Shown: in pieces, positions 17,175 to 25,519 of the stretch
Numbering within the stretch: the first letter of the stretch is position 1
How the letters are laid out: the number at the start of each line of letters is the position of its first letter
Assembly: GCF_014196305.1 (NCBI RefSeq)
Contig: NZ_JACIDJ010000001.1
Span: 1,102,290 to 1,166,289 of the forward strand
Origin: Roseococcus suduntuyensis
Lineage (GTDB): Bacteria; Pseudomonadota; Alphaproteobacteria; Acetobacterales; Acetobacteraceae
Length of the DNA stretch: 64,000 nucleotides
Direction of reading: 5' to 3'
Translations under genes and position numbers: made by a program
The notes under the pieces: generated by a model
Seen by the model: the letters and a program-made list of their open reading frames with translations, nothing else
Database searches by the model: none
Told to the model about the DNA's origin: nothing

Positions 17175-18432
17175 ACGAGGTCCCGCCGCCCGCCAAACTC
17201 CTGCCGTGGGCGCCCGAGCGCAATGGCGAGGCCGTCGAACCCCCGCCAGCGCCCCGGCGCGACCCCGGCCTGCTGGCGGGGCTGCTTCTGGCGCTGCGGC
17301 TGGCGTGGCGGCAGTTGCGCGCCGACCGCGCGCGGCTGGCCACCGCCATCGCGGGCGTCATGTTCGCCTGCCTGCTGGTCTTCATGCAGCTCGGCTTCCG
17401 CGGCGCGCTGTTCGACAGCGCCACCAACCTGTTCCGCGCCATGCGGGCGGACCTGTTCCTGATGCACCCGCTGACGGAGGCCAGTTTCCGCGCCGAGGCC
17501 ATCCCGCGCGCCCGCGCCTGGCAGGCCCTGGCCGATGCGGAGGTGGACCGCGCCGTGCCCGTCTATCTGGCGCAGGTGACGCTGCGAAACCCCGAGACGG
17601 GCAGCCGCCGCGCCGTGCAGCTCATCGGCCTCGACGCCGATGCGGGGGCGGTGGATTTCCCGGGCCTGGCCGATGTCGCGGCCGCACTCCGCCGGCCCGA
17701 CACCTTCGCCTTCGACCGGCTCTCCCGCCCCGAATTCGGGCCGGTCGCCACCATGTTCGCGCGCGACGGCCCCTTCGCCATCCAGCTCGGCACGCGGGAG
17801 ATGGAGCTGGTGGGTCTGGTCGAGGTCGGCCCCTCCTTCGGCGCCGACGGCAATGTGGTGCTGAGCGAGCAGAACTTCCGCCGCGTCTTCTCCCGGCAGG
17901 CCGCCAACGCGGACCTTGTCGCGCTGAAGCTGCGGCCGGGGGCCGATGTGGCCGCCACCCAGGCGCGGCTCGCCGCGCTGCTGCCCGGCGACGTGCTGGT
18001 GCTGACCCATGCCGAGATGGTGGCGCGCGAACGCCTCTACTGGGAGACGGGCACGCCCATCGGCTTCATCTTCCTCTTCGGCTCGGTGATGGGCCTCGTG
18101 GTGGGAATGGTGATCGTCTACCAGATATTGTTCGCGGACATCGCGGGGCACCTCTCGGAATACGCCACGCTGAAGGCCATGGGCTATTCCAACGGCTATC
18201 TCGCCCGCGTGGTGCTGGGGGCGGCGGTGATCCTGGCCGTGGTGGGGTTCATCCCGGGCTTCGTGCTGTCCACGCTGCTCTATGGCTATGTGGCCGGCGC
18301 CACCTTCCTGCCGCTGGAGATGTACACCGAGCGCGCGGTGGGCGTGTTCCTGCTGATCTTCGGCATGTGCTTCGCGGCCGGGCTTCTCGCCATGCGCAAG
18401 CTGCGCGACGCCAACCCGGCGGACATGTTCTG

Positions 18433-18433
<1 letters not shown>
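17171..18433 (+). CDS. devC: DevC-like ABC transporter permease
   Basis: A 420-residue MacB/FtsX-fold permease. After a proline-rich cytosolic tail comes TM1 (LATAIAGVMFACLLVFMQLGFRG), a periplasmic domain of roughly 190 residues, then three C-terminal helices: PIGFIFLFGSVMGLVVGMVIVYQIL, VVLGAAVILAVVGFIPGFVLSTL and AVGVFLLIFGMCFAAGLLAM. The sequence DIAGHLSEYATLKAMGYSNGYL is the coupling helix typical of DevC. It overlaps devB (ATGA) and devA (TGATG), so the three subunits are coupled in translation. Four membrane spans and length match the family. Confidence 0.88.
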
Positions 18434-19143
<710 letters not shown>

Positions 19144-19210
19144 CACGCGCCGTAGCAATTCGGCGCTTGCGTCACGCGTCGGCGCGGGGGCAGACTTTGC
19201 ACTGCAACAA

Positions 19211-19309
19211 ATGAAAGGAGGTGATCCGGTGTCTCATCGTTCGCTTGGCCGGAACTGGTCCCGGCCCCGGGTCGTCGCTTTCGCCATTGTGGGTGCGGCG
19301 CAGGGGTAA
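19211..19309 (+). CDS. Small ORF (26-32 aa) with perfect anti-SD complement
   Basis: An open frame of 33 codons from ATG 19211, or 27 codons from GTG 19229, encodes a small basic peptide with an RNWSRPRVVAFAIVG core. The stretch AAAGGAGGTGATCC at 19214-19227 is a 14-nt perfect complement of the 16S rRNA 3' end. It is only one base from GTG 19229, which is too close for ordinary spacing, and it lies inside the frame opened by ATG 19211. The next GTG in frame is downstream. A strong terminator follows at 19340. I do not recognise the peptide; it could be a real small protein, a leader peptide or an untranslated RNA that binds ribosomes. Confidence 0.4.
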   Translation: MKGGDPVSHRSLGRNWSRPRVVAFAIVGAAQG

Positions 19310-19339
19310 ACGGTCCAGGGCGCTGGCCCGACCGATGCG

Positions 19340-19372
19340 GCGGCGCGGAGCTTGGCTCCGCGCCGCTTTCTT
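19340..19372 (+). terminator. Rho-independent terminator after devBCA/small ORF
   Basis: A perfect 12-bp stem (GCGGCGCGGAGC/GCTCCGCGCCGC) with a three-base TTG loop is followed by TTTCTT. It is the clearest intrinsic terminator on the plus strand here and ends the tetR-devBCA or small-ORF transcript before the convergent ftsY gene. Confidence 0.8.
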
Positions 19373-19459
19373 ATCTGCGGCCGATTCACGGCTTCGGCTT
19401 CGCCAGCGCCGATCGGGCGCTGGGGCGGGGCTGCCCTCCGCGCCGCTTTCGTTTGGGGG

Positions 19460-20674
19460 TTAATCCAGCCCGACGAGGCTCCGCGCAAAATCCCGCGCCT
19501 CGAAGGGCCGCAGATCGGCCGCCTTCTCGCCCACGCCCACCGCATGCACCGGCAGGCCGAATTCCTGCGCCAGCGCCACCACCACGCCGCCCTTGGCACT
19601 GCCGTCGAGCTTGGTGACGACGAGGCCCGTCACCTCCACCATCTCCTTGAACACCCGCACCTGGCTGACGGCGTTCTGGCCCGTGGTCGCGTCCAGCACC
19701 AGCAGGGTGGAATGCGGCACCGCCTCGCCATGGCGCTTCAACACGCGCACCACCTTGCGAAGCTCGTCCATCAGCGCGGTCTTGTTGTGCAGGCGCCCGG
19801 CGGTGTCCACCAGCAGCACATCGGCGCCCGCCGCGCGCGCGTCTCGCAGCGCGTCGAAGGCGAGGCCGGCCGCGTCCGCGCCATGCTTCGCGGGTGCAAC
19901 CACATGCGCGCCCGTGCGCTCGCCCCAGACCTGGAGCTGTTCCACCGCCGCGGCGCGGAAGGTGTCGCCCGCCACCATCCAGACCTTGAGGCCCTGGGCG
20001 CGATACTGCTCGGACAGCTTCGCGATGGTGGTCGTCTTGCCCGTGCCGTTCACGCCCACCACCAGCACCACATGCGGCGCGTGGCCGGGCGTGATCTCCA
20101 GCGGCTGGGCCACGGGCGTCAGGATGGCCGCGATCTCCTCGGCGAGCGCGGACTTGATCTCCTCATCCGTCGCCTCGCGCCCGAAGCGCGTGCGGCGGAA
20201 GCCGGCCACGATGCGCTGCGAGGCCGCGACGCCCAGATCGGCACTGATCAGCGTCTCCTCCAGCTCCTCCAGCGCCTCGTCGTCCAGCTTGCGCTTGGTG
20301 AAGACGCCGGTGATGGATTGCGTGAGCTTGGCGGTGGAGCGCGACAGCCCCGCCTTGAGCCGCGCGAAGAAGCCGCGCGGTTCCTCGGGTTCGGCCGCCA
20401 CCGGGGCCGGGGCGGGTGGGGGCGGCACGACCACCGGCGGCGGCGGCACGTCCGGCCGGGGTGCCTCGATCACCGGGGGCGGGGCTTCCTGGACCGGTGC
20501 GGGAGGCGCTTCCGTGACCGGTGCTGGCGGCTCCGGGACAAGCTCCGGGGGCGTTTCCTGCACCGCCCCCGGCGGCGCTTCCTTCGCCACCTCCGGCGGC
20601 GATGGGGGGGCCTCCTCGGGCTTCGCGCCCTCCTCCTTGCCGCGCAGACGGTTCCAGAGATCGCGCAGGGCCAT
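19460..20674 (-). CDS. ftsY: Signal recognition particle receptor FtsY
   Basis: A 404-residue SRP GTPase that docks ribosome-SRP complexes at the membrane. Residues 1-95 are a Pro/Glu/Ala-rich acidic region, as in other proteobacterial FtsY. The N domain starts GFFARLKAGLSRSTAKL. The G domain has G1 GVNGTGKTTTIAKL, DTFRAAAVEQL, G3 DTAGRLHNK, the G4 motif TKLDGSAKGG and closing GVGEKAADLRPFEARDFARSL. It is the last gene of dapF-mtaB-ftsY; its ATG at 20674 overlaps the mtaB stop by one base. The order resembles other alphaproteobacteria. Confidence 0.95.
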   Translation of the reverse strand: MALRDLWNRLRGKEEGAKPEEAPPSPPEVAKEAPPGAVQETPPELVPEPPAPVTEAPPAPVQEAPPPVIEAPRPDVPPPPVVVPPPPAPAPVAAEPEEPRGFFARLKAGLSRSTAKLTQSITGVFTKRKLDDEALEELEETLISADLGVAASQRIVAGFRRTRFGREATDEEIKSALAEEIAAILTPVAQPLEITPGHAPHVVLVVGVNGTGKTTTIAKLSEQYRAQGLKVWMVAGDTFRAAAVEQLQVWGERTGAHVVAPAKHGADAAGLAFDALRDARAAGADVLLVDTAGRLHNKTALMDELRKVVRVLKRHGEAVPHSTLLVLDATTGQNAVSQVRVFKEMVEVTGLVVTKLDGSAKGGVVVALAQEFGLPVHAVGVGEKAADLRPFEARDFARSLVGLD

Positions 20675-21849
20675 CAGATCGTCTCCCCGGTCAGGGTGGT
20701 GCCGTCGCTGCCCGCCACGCGCAGCCGCAGCAGCGTGCCGGCGGGCGGGGGCGAGGCGACGCGCAGGGGCGCGAAATGCTCGGTGTGGGCGCGGCCATCG
20801 GCCTCGAACAGCGCCTCGGCGGTGGTGCCGATGCGCGCGGCCAGGAACCGCGCGCGTTCCGCCGCACCCGCCGCGCGCAGCCGCGCCGCGCGTTCGCGCC
20901 GCAGCGCCATGGGAAGCTGTGGCATGCGCGCGGCCGGCGTGCCGGTGCGGGCGGAATAGGGGAACACATGCAGGAAGGAGAGGCCCGCTTCGGCCACCAG
21001 CGCCTCCATGGCGGCGAAATGCGCCTCGGCTTCGGTGGGGAAGCCCGCGATAAGGTCCGCGCCCAGCGCCACATCGCCCCGCAGCGAACGCGCGCGGGCG
21101 GCCACGCGCAGCACATCGGCGCGGGCATGGCGGCGCTTCATGCGCTTCAGCATCAGGTCATCGCCATGCTGCGCCGAGAGGTGAAGGTAGGGTGCCAACC
21201 GTGGCTCCTCGGCGAACACGGCCCAGAAGCGATCATCCAGCGCGGCGGGGTCCAGCGAGGACAGGCGCAGCCGCGGCAATTCCGGCACCGCGCGCAGCAC
21301 CGCACGGATCAGCGCCGGCAGTTCGGGGTGCGAGGCCAGATCCACCCCCGTCAGCACCACCTCGGCATGGCGGGAAGCGAGGTCGCGCACCGCCGCAACC
21401 GCCTGGTCCACCGGCATGGCCCGTGCCGGCCCACGCCCGGCGGGGATGATGCAGAAGGTGCAGGCGTGGTCGCAGCCCTGCTGCACCGCCAGGAAGGCCC
21501 GCGTGCCGCCACCTGCCGCCAGCCCGATGGGCGCTTCGCGGTCCATGGCCGCCACGGGCGCATCCCAGCGCGCGCGGTCCAGCTTCGCGCCATTGCCGAT
21601 GACGCGCGCGACGCCAGGCAGCGCCGCCCAGGCGCCAGGATTGATCTGCGCCGCGCAGCCGGTGACGAGGATGGGCCGCCCGGGCTTCTCCCGCGCCGCG
21701 CGGCGGATGGCCTGGCGGGCCTGGGCCTCGGCCTCACCCGTGACGGCGCAGGTGTTCACGATCAGCGCGTCCATGTCGCCGGCCAGGCGGCGCATGGTCT
21801 CGCTCTCGGCGATGTTCAGCCGGCAGCCGAAGGTCAGCGTCTCAGCCAA
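20674..21849 (-). CDS. mtaB: tRNA t6A37 methylthiotransferase MtaB
   Basis: A 391-residue radical-SAM enzyme that adds a methylthio group to t6A37 of tRNA. The N-terminal UPF0004 domain has LTFGCRLNIAESE, VNTCAVTGEAEAQ and VTGCAAQINP, giving the three cluster cysteines. The radical-SAM motif is CDHACTFC near residue 128, and a TRAM-like domain forms the C-terminus. The start appears to be TTG at 21849, because the conserved FGCRLN begins only seven residues later and no ATG or GTG is available. That places the start 8 bases inside the dapF 3' end. Confidence 0.9.
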   Translation of the reverse strand: MAETLTFGCRLNIAESETMRRLAGDMDALIVNTCAVTGEAEAQARQAIRRAAREKPGRPILVTGCAAQINPGAWAALPGVARVIGNGAKLDRARWDAPVAAMDREAPIGLAAGGGTRAFLAVQQGCDHACTFCIIPAGRGPARAMPVDQAVAAVRDLASRHAEVVLTGVDLASHPELPALIRAVLRAVPELPRLRLSSLDPAALDDRFWAVFAEEPRLAPYLHLSAQHGDDLMLKRMKRRHARADVLRVAARARSLRGDVALGADLIAGFPTEAEAHFAAMEALVAEAGLSFLHVFPYSARTGTPAARMPQLPMALRRERAARLRAAGAAERARFLAARIGTTAEALFEADGRAHTEHFAPLRVASPPPAGTLLRLRVAGSDGTTLTGETI

Positions 21850-22675
21850 CAGGGAACTCGCCCGTGAAGGACGTGGCGACGGGGCCGGCCATCAGCACAT
21901 GGTCGTCCGCGCGCCATTCCAGCATCAGGTCGCCGCCCGGCATGGTGATGGTGACGGCGCGGTTCGTCAGCCCGCGCCGCACGGCGTTCACCACGGTGGC
22001 GCAGGCGCCGGAGCCGCAGGCCAGCGTCAGCCCCGCGCCGCGTTCCCACACGGTCAGGCGGATATGGTCCGGCGCCAGGACCTGCGCGAAGCCGATATTG
22101 CCACGCTGCGGTAGCAGGGGGTCGTGTTCCAGGAGTGGCCCGATGCGCGCGATGTCCAGCGCGTCCAGGCTCTCCACGAAGAAGGTGGCGTGCGGGTTGC
22201 CCATGGAGCAGCAGGCGGCATCCGAAACCCCCTCCGCGGCCAGCGGCACATGCAGCGTGTCCATCGCGCGGGCCAGCGGCACCGCGTCCCATTCCAGGCG
22301 GGGCTTGCCCATGTCCACGCGCACCATGCCATCCGGCAAGGTTTCGGCGGCCAGCAGGCCGTGCGCGGTGCGGATGGTGATGCGCGGCTTGCCTGTCTCG
22401 GCCAGGATCAGGCTGGCGGCGCAGCGCGTGCCATTGCCGCAGGCCCCGGCCTCGGTCCCGTCGCTGTTGTGGAACAGCAGAGTGATATCCGCATCGGTGG
22501 CGGGCGCGATGGTGATGAGCTGGTCGAAGCCCACGCCCCGGTGCCGGTCGCCCATGGCGGCGATGGCGGGGGCGGGCAGGTCGAAGGGCCGGGCGCGCGC
22601 ATCCAGGATGACGAAATCATTGCCCAGGCCGTGCATTTTGCGGAAAGGAACACGCATGGGGCGGATATAGGCCAT
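21842..22675 (-). CDS. dapF: Diaminopimelate epimerase
   Basis: A 277-residue PLP-independent racemase converting LL- to meso-diaminopimelate for lysine and peptidoglycan. Both catalytic cysteines are present: C79 in GACGNGTRCAA and the second in LTLACGSGACATVVNA near residue 221. The start MHGLGNDFVILDAR is typical. ATG 22675 has AAGG seven bases upstream; a second ATG at 22657 gives six residues fewer and is equally compatible with homologues. It heads the dapF-mtaB-ftsY operon and diverges from the lipoprotein gene. Confidence 0.93.
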   Translation of the reverse strand: MAYIRPMRVPFRKMHGLGNDFVILDARARPFDLPAPAIAAMGDRHRGVGFDQLITIAPATDADITLLFHNSDGTEAGACGNGTRCAASLILAETGKPRITIRTAHGLLAAETLPDGMVRVDMGKPRLEWDAVPLARAMDTLHVPLAAEGVSDAACCSMGNPHATFFVESLDALDIARIGPLLEHDPLLPQRGNIGFAQVLAPDHIRLTVWERGAGLTLACGSGACATVVNAVRRGLTNRAVTITMPGGDLMLEWRADDHVLMAGPVATSFTGEFPVG

Positions 22676-22720
22676 TGGTGCCCTTGGCGTAACAGCCCCA
22701 AGGTGCCTATCTGCCGGGCC

Positions 22721-23368
22721 ATGAGACGCTTCGCCCTTCTCCTCGCGCTCCTGATGCTGGCGGCCTGCGCCGACCGTTTCTCGGCCGATGAATACCGCAC
22801 CACCGCCGTGCAGCAGGCCAACCCGGTCGAGCAGGGGGTGGTGCTGGGCTCGCGCCGGGTCGCCATCGCGGCCGATGGCGCGGCGGGCGGCACGGCGGGG
22901 GCGGCGGCGGGCGGCGCGGTGGGCGGCGCGGCCGGGGGCGGCGGCGTCAGCGCGGCACTGGGCGCGGTGGGCGGCGCGCTGCTGGGCGGCATCATCGGCA
23001 CCACGGCCGAGCGCGCCACCGCCAATACCGATGCCATCGAATACGTCGTGCGCCAGGGCAACGGGTCGCTGGTCAGCGTGACCCAGCGCGACCTGGAGCC
23101 CCTGCCCAACGGCACCCGCGTCCTGGTCATCAAGGGGGCGCAGGCGCGCATCGTGCCCGACTACACGGAGCCCGCGGCGGCCGAGGCGCCCTCGGGGGCC
23201 GTGATGGCGCCCGCCGCGGCGGCGCCCGCGCCCGCGCCCGCCCCGACGCTGGCACCGACCACGGAGCCCGCCCTGGCCCCCGCGCCGGCGCGCGAGGCCC
23301 TGGCGCCCATCGCCGGCGGGCTGGTGCCGCCGCCGCCCGTGGTGCCGGCCCCGCCGCGTCCGGACTAG
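22721..23368 (+). CDS. Glycine-zipper outer-membrane lipoprotein (SlyB/YMGG-like)
   Basis: A 215-residue lipoprotein. The signal ends in a lipobox, LMLAACADR, with the acylated cysteine near residue 16. Residues 45-95 form a glycine zipper ([20 protein letters not shown]...[17 protein letters not shown]), followed by the conserved [29 protein letters not shown] of SlyB-like proteins. The last 55 residues are a Pro/Ala tail. Such proteins sit in the outer membrane and influence its integrity. The TAG stop is the first triplet of a palindromic repeat. Confidence 0.82.
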   Translation: MRRFALLLALLMLAACADRFSADEYRTTAVQQANPVEQGVVLGSRRVAIAADGAAGGTAGAAAGGAVGGAAGGGGVSAALGAVGGALLGGIIGTTAERATANTDAIEYVVRQGNGSLVSVTQRDLEPLPNGTRVLVIKGAQARIVPDYTEPAAAEAPSGAVMAPAAAAPAPAPAPTLAPTTEPALAPAPAREALAPIAGGLVPPPPVVPAPPRPD

Positions 23369-23415
23369 CGTCTGGTCGGCTTCGGTGTAACGCCGAAGCC
23401 GTGAATCAGCCGCCC
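23366..23415. repeat. Stop-anchored palindromic element after lipoprotein gene
   Basis: TAGCGTCTGGTC begins on the stop codon. GGCTTCGG (23378-23385) pairs with CCGAAGCC (23393-23400), followed by GTGAATCAGCCG. It is the closest relative of the copy after cysK, differing in the loop. Confidence 0.75.
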
Positions 23416-23577
23416 AGCCACGCCGCATGGGGCCGGGCTGGACTCCGCGCCGCCCCGCCTGTAGAAGCCTGCCTCCCGCCCGACCATGGCCATTGGACAG
23501 CCTGGCCGGGCGCGCGTGCCTCCGCCACATGGTGTGGCAGTCAGGGGCCGCCCCAACCCACCGATCGGAGGGCCCGA

Positions 23578-23784
23578 ATGTCCAAGATGAAGACCACCTC
23601 GAGCGCCAAGAAGCGCTTCAAGATCACCGCCACCGGCAAGGTCCTCGCGGGCCCGGGCCGCAAGCGGCACATGCTCTCCAACCGCAGCCAGAAGGCCAAG
23701 CGCCAGAACCGGGGCACCCAGGTTCTTGAGCCGCAGGACGCCAAGACGGTGATGCAGTGGCTGCCCTACGGGCTGTCCCGGTAA
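23578..23784 (+). CDS. rpmI: 50S ribosomal protein L35
   Basis: A 68-residue basic ribosomal protein: [20 protein letters not shown], then [19 protein letters not shown], the L35 signature. GGAG lies nine bases upstream of ATG 23578. It is cotranscribed with rplT (24-bp gap). The usual infC partner is not present upstream; a repeat and the lipoprotein gene are there instead. Confidence 0.95.
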   Translation: MSKMKTTSSAKKRFKITATGKVLAGPGRKRHMLSNRSQKAKRQNRGTQVLEPQDAKTVMQWLPYGLSR

Positions 23785-23807
23785 AGCGCGGCTAGAGGAG
23801 AGAGCAG

Positions 23808-24170
23808 ATGGCACGTGTCAAGCGCGGCGTTACCGCCCATGCCCGTCACAAGAAGGTCCTGGACCTGGCGAAGGGCTATGTCGGCCGTTCGTCCACGACC
23901 TACCGCGCGGCGCTGCAGCGCGTCGAGAAGGCGCTGCAATACGCCTATCGCGACCGCCGCAACAAGAAGCGTGAGTTCCGCGGCCTGTGGATCCAGCGCA
24001 TCAACGCCGCCACGCGCGAGCATGGCATGACCTACAGCCAGTTCATCGCGGGCATCAAGGCGGCCGGCATCGAGATGGACCGCAAGGTCCTGGCCACCAT
24101 CGCCTTCGACGAGCCCGCGGCCTTTGCCGAGATCGTCCAGAAGGCCAAGGAAGCGCGCCCCCAGGCCTGA
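23808..24170 (+). CDS. rplT: 50S ribosomal protein L20
   Basis: A 120-residue 23S rRNA-binding protein needed early in 50S assembly. It begins [26 protein letters not shown] and continues with the conserved [30 protein letters not shown] precedes ATG 23808. In several bacteria L20 represses its own operon; no leader structure was obvious here. A terminator-like hairpin separates it from pheS. Confidence 0.95.
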   Translation: MARVKRGVTAHARHKKVLDLAKGYVGRSSTTYRAALQRVEKALQYAYRDRRNKKREFRGLWIQRINAATREHGMTYSQFIAGIKAAGIEMDRKVLATIAFDEPAAFAEIVQKAKEARPQA

Positions 24171-24198
24171 CAGCCCGGGTTACGCGTCGTGTTTCGGA

Positions 24199-24232
24199 GG
24201 GCCGCTGCGCGCAAGCGTGGGCGGCCCTTTTT
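24199..24232 (+). terminator. Terminator or attenuator in front of pheS
   Basis: GGGCCGC (24199-24205) pairs with GCGGCCC (24221-24227), extended by an inner TGCGC/GCG pairing, and TTTTT follows directly. It sits 20 bases before the pheS ATG. It could end the rpmI-rplT message or attenuate pheST. No Phe-rich leader peptide is visible. Confidence 0.7.
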
Positions 24233-24252
24233 CATGTTTCGGGACCATTGTC

Positions 24253-25329
24253 ATGTCGGATGACCTCGCCGAACTCGCCACCCGGACCGAGGCGGAGCTT
24301 GCCGCCGCCGCCGATTTGCGCGCGCTGGAGGCGGTGCGCGTGGCCACGCTGGGCAAGGCGGGCGCGCTGACCGGGCTGCTCAAGACGCTGGGCGCCCTGC
24401 CGCCCGAGGAGCGCAAGGCGCGCGGGGCGGCCGTGAACGCGCTCAAGACGCGGCTGGAAGCGGCCATCGAGGCGCGCCGGGCCGTGCTGGAAGCGGCCGC
24501 GCTGGACGCCCGCCTGGCCGCAGAGCGCCTGGACGTGACGCTGCCGCCGCGGCCCTTCGCGCCGGGTGGGAAGGGGGGCATCCACCCCATCTCCCGCACC
24601 ATCGAGGAACTCACCGCCATCTTCGGCGCCATGGGTTTCCGCGTGGTGGAAGGCCCGGACATCGAGGGCGACTGGTACAATTTCGCGGCGCTCAACATCC
24701 CCGACCACCATCCTGCGCGGCAGGAGCAGGACACGTTCTACTTGCCCGGTGAAACCGACGGGCGCCGGACGGTCCTGCGGACGCAGACCAGCCCGCTGCA
24801 AATCCGCACCATGATCGGGCAGGCGCCGCCCATCCGCATCATCGCGCCCGGCCGCACCTACCGCGCCGACCATGACGCGACGCACAGCCCCATGTTCCAC
24901 CAGGTGGAGGGGCTGGTGATTGATCGCGGCATCACGCTCGGCCACCTCAAGGGCTGCCTGACGGATTTCCTGCGCGCCTTCTTCGGGATTTCCGACCTGC
25001 CGGTGCGCTTCCGCAGCAGCTACTTCCCCTTCACCGAGCCCTCGATGGAGGTGGACATCGGCTGGAACCGCAAGACGGGCGAACTCGGCGCGGGGACGGA
25101 TTGGCTGGAAATCCTGGGCAGCGGCATGGTGCATCCGCGCGTGCTGGCCAATTGCGGGCTGGATGCGCGCGAGTGGCAGGGCTTCGCCTTCGGCATGGGC
25201 ATCGAGCGCATCACGATGCTGAAGCACGGCATGGCCGACCTCAGGCCGTTTTTCGAGGGCGATACGAGATGGCTGAGCCACTACGGCACGAACCCTCTTT
25301 CTCCCGCCAACCTGCACGAGGGCGTGTAG
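24253..25329 (+). CDS. pheS: Phenylalanine-tRNA ligase alpha subunit
   Basis: A 358-residue class II aminoacyl-tRNA synthetase subunit. The N-terminal 100 residues form the coiled-coil tRNA-binding arm. Motif 2 is seen in IRIIAPGRTYRADHDATHSPMFHQVEGL and motif 3 in FAFGMGIERITMLKHGMADLR. FRSSYFPFTEPSMEVDI is the phenylalanine pocket region. It assembles with PheT as an alpha2-beta2 enzyme. ATG 24253 is just downstream of the hairpin. A 190-bp repeat-bearing gap separates it from pheT, unusual for this pair. Confidence 0.95.
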   Translation: MSDDLAELATRTEAELAAAADLRALEAVRVATLGKAGALTGLLKTLGALPPEERKARGAAVNALKTRLEAAIEARRAVLEAAALDARLAAERLDVTLPPRPFAPGGKGGIHPISRTIEELTAIFGAMGFRVVEGPDIEGDWYNFAALNIPDHHPARQEQDTFYLPGETDGRRTVLRTQTSPLQIRTMIGQAPPIRIIAPGRTYRADHDATHSPMFHQVEGLVIDRGITLGHLKGCLTDFLRAFFGISDLPVRFRSSYFPFTEPSMEVDIGWNRKTGELGAGTDWLEILGSGMVHPRVLANCGLDAREWQGFAFGMGIERITMLKHGMADLRPFFEGDTRWLSHYGTNPLSPANLHEGV

Positions 25330-25344
25330 CCATGCGCCACAACG

Positions 25345-25510
25345 CAAAATCCGGCCGCACGGCGGCCGGCGCCGCAAGCGTGTTCTTCCCGCCCTCAAGC
25401 GCCGGGCGCGCGCATCCGCGCGCTTGGCTTCGCCGCGCCACTGGCGCACCTGCGGTCACGCTCGGTCGGGCGGCGGCGGCCGCTGTGCGGCCGCATTCCT
25501 CAGGGGCATC
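25345..25510. repeat. Repeat-bearing insertion between pheS and pheT
   Basis: This gap holds AAATCCGGCCG...CGGCCGGCGCC and, from 25393, GCCCTCAAGCGCCGGGCGCG continuing to the CGCGCGCTTGGCTTCGCCGC region. The second part is the reverse complement of the end of the 119-bp repeats at 6144-6376, while the first part is in the same orientation as them. Further GC palindromes (GCGGCCGCTGTGCGGCCGC) follow. No ORF here looks coding. Confidence 0.7.
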
Positions 25511-25519
25511 GCTGATCCC

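Noticed and set aside
16004-18151. Long minus-strand ORF across tetR-devB-devC
   Set aside because: Low-complexity Ser/Ala/Arg translation, spanning three well-supported overlapping genes on the other strand.
19211-19227. Remnant of a 16S rRNA 3' end on the minus strand
   Set aside because: Only the terminal ~15 bases match; the conserved sequence just upstream of a real 16S end (GTAACCGTAGGGGAACCTGCGG type) is absent.
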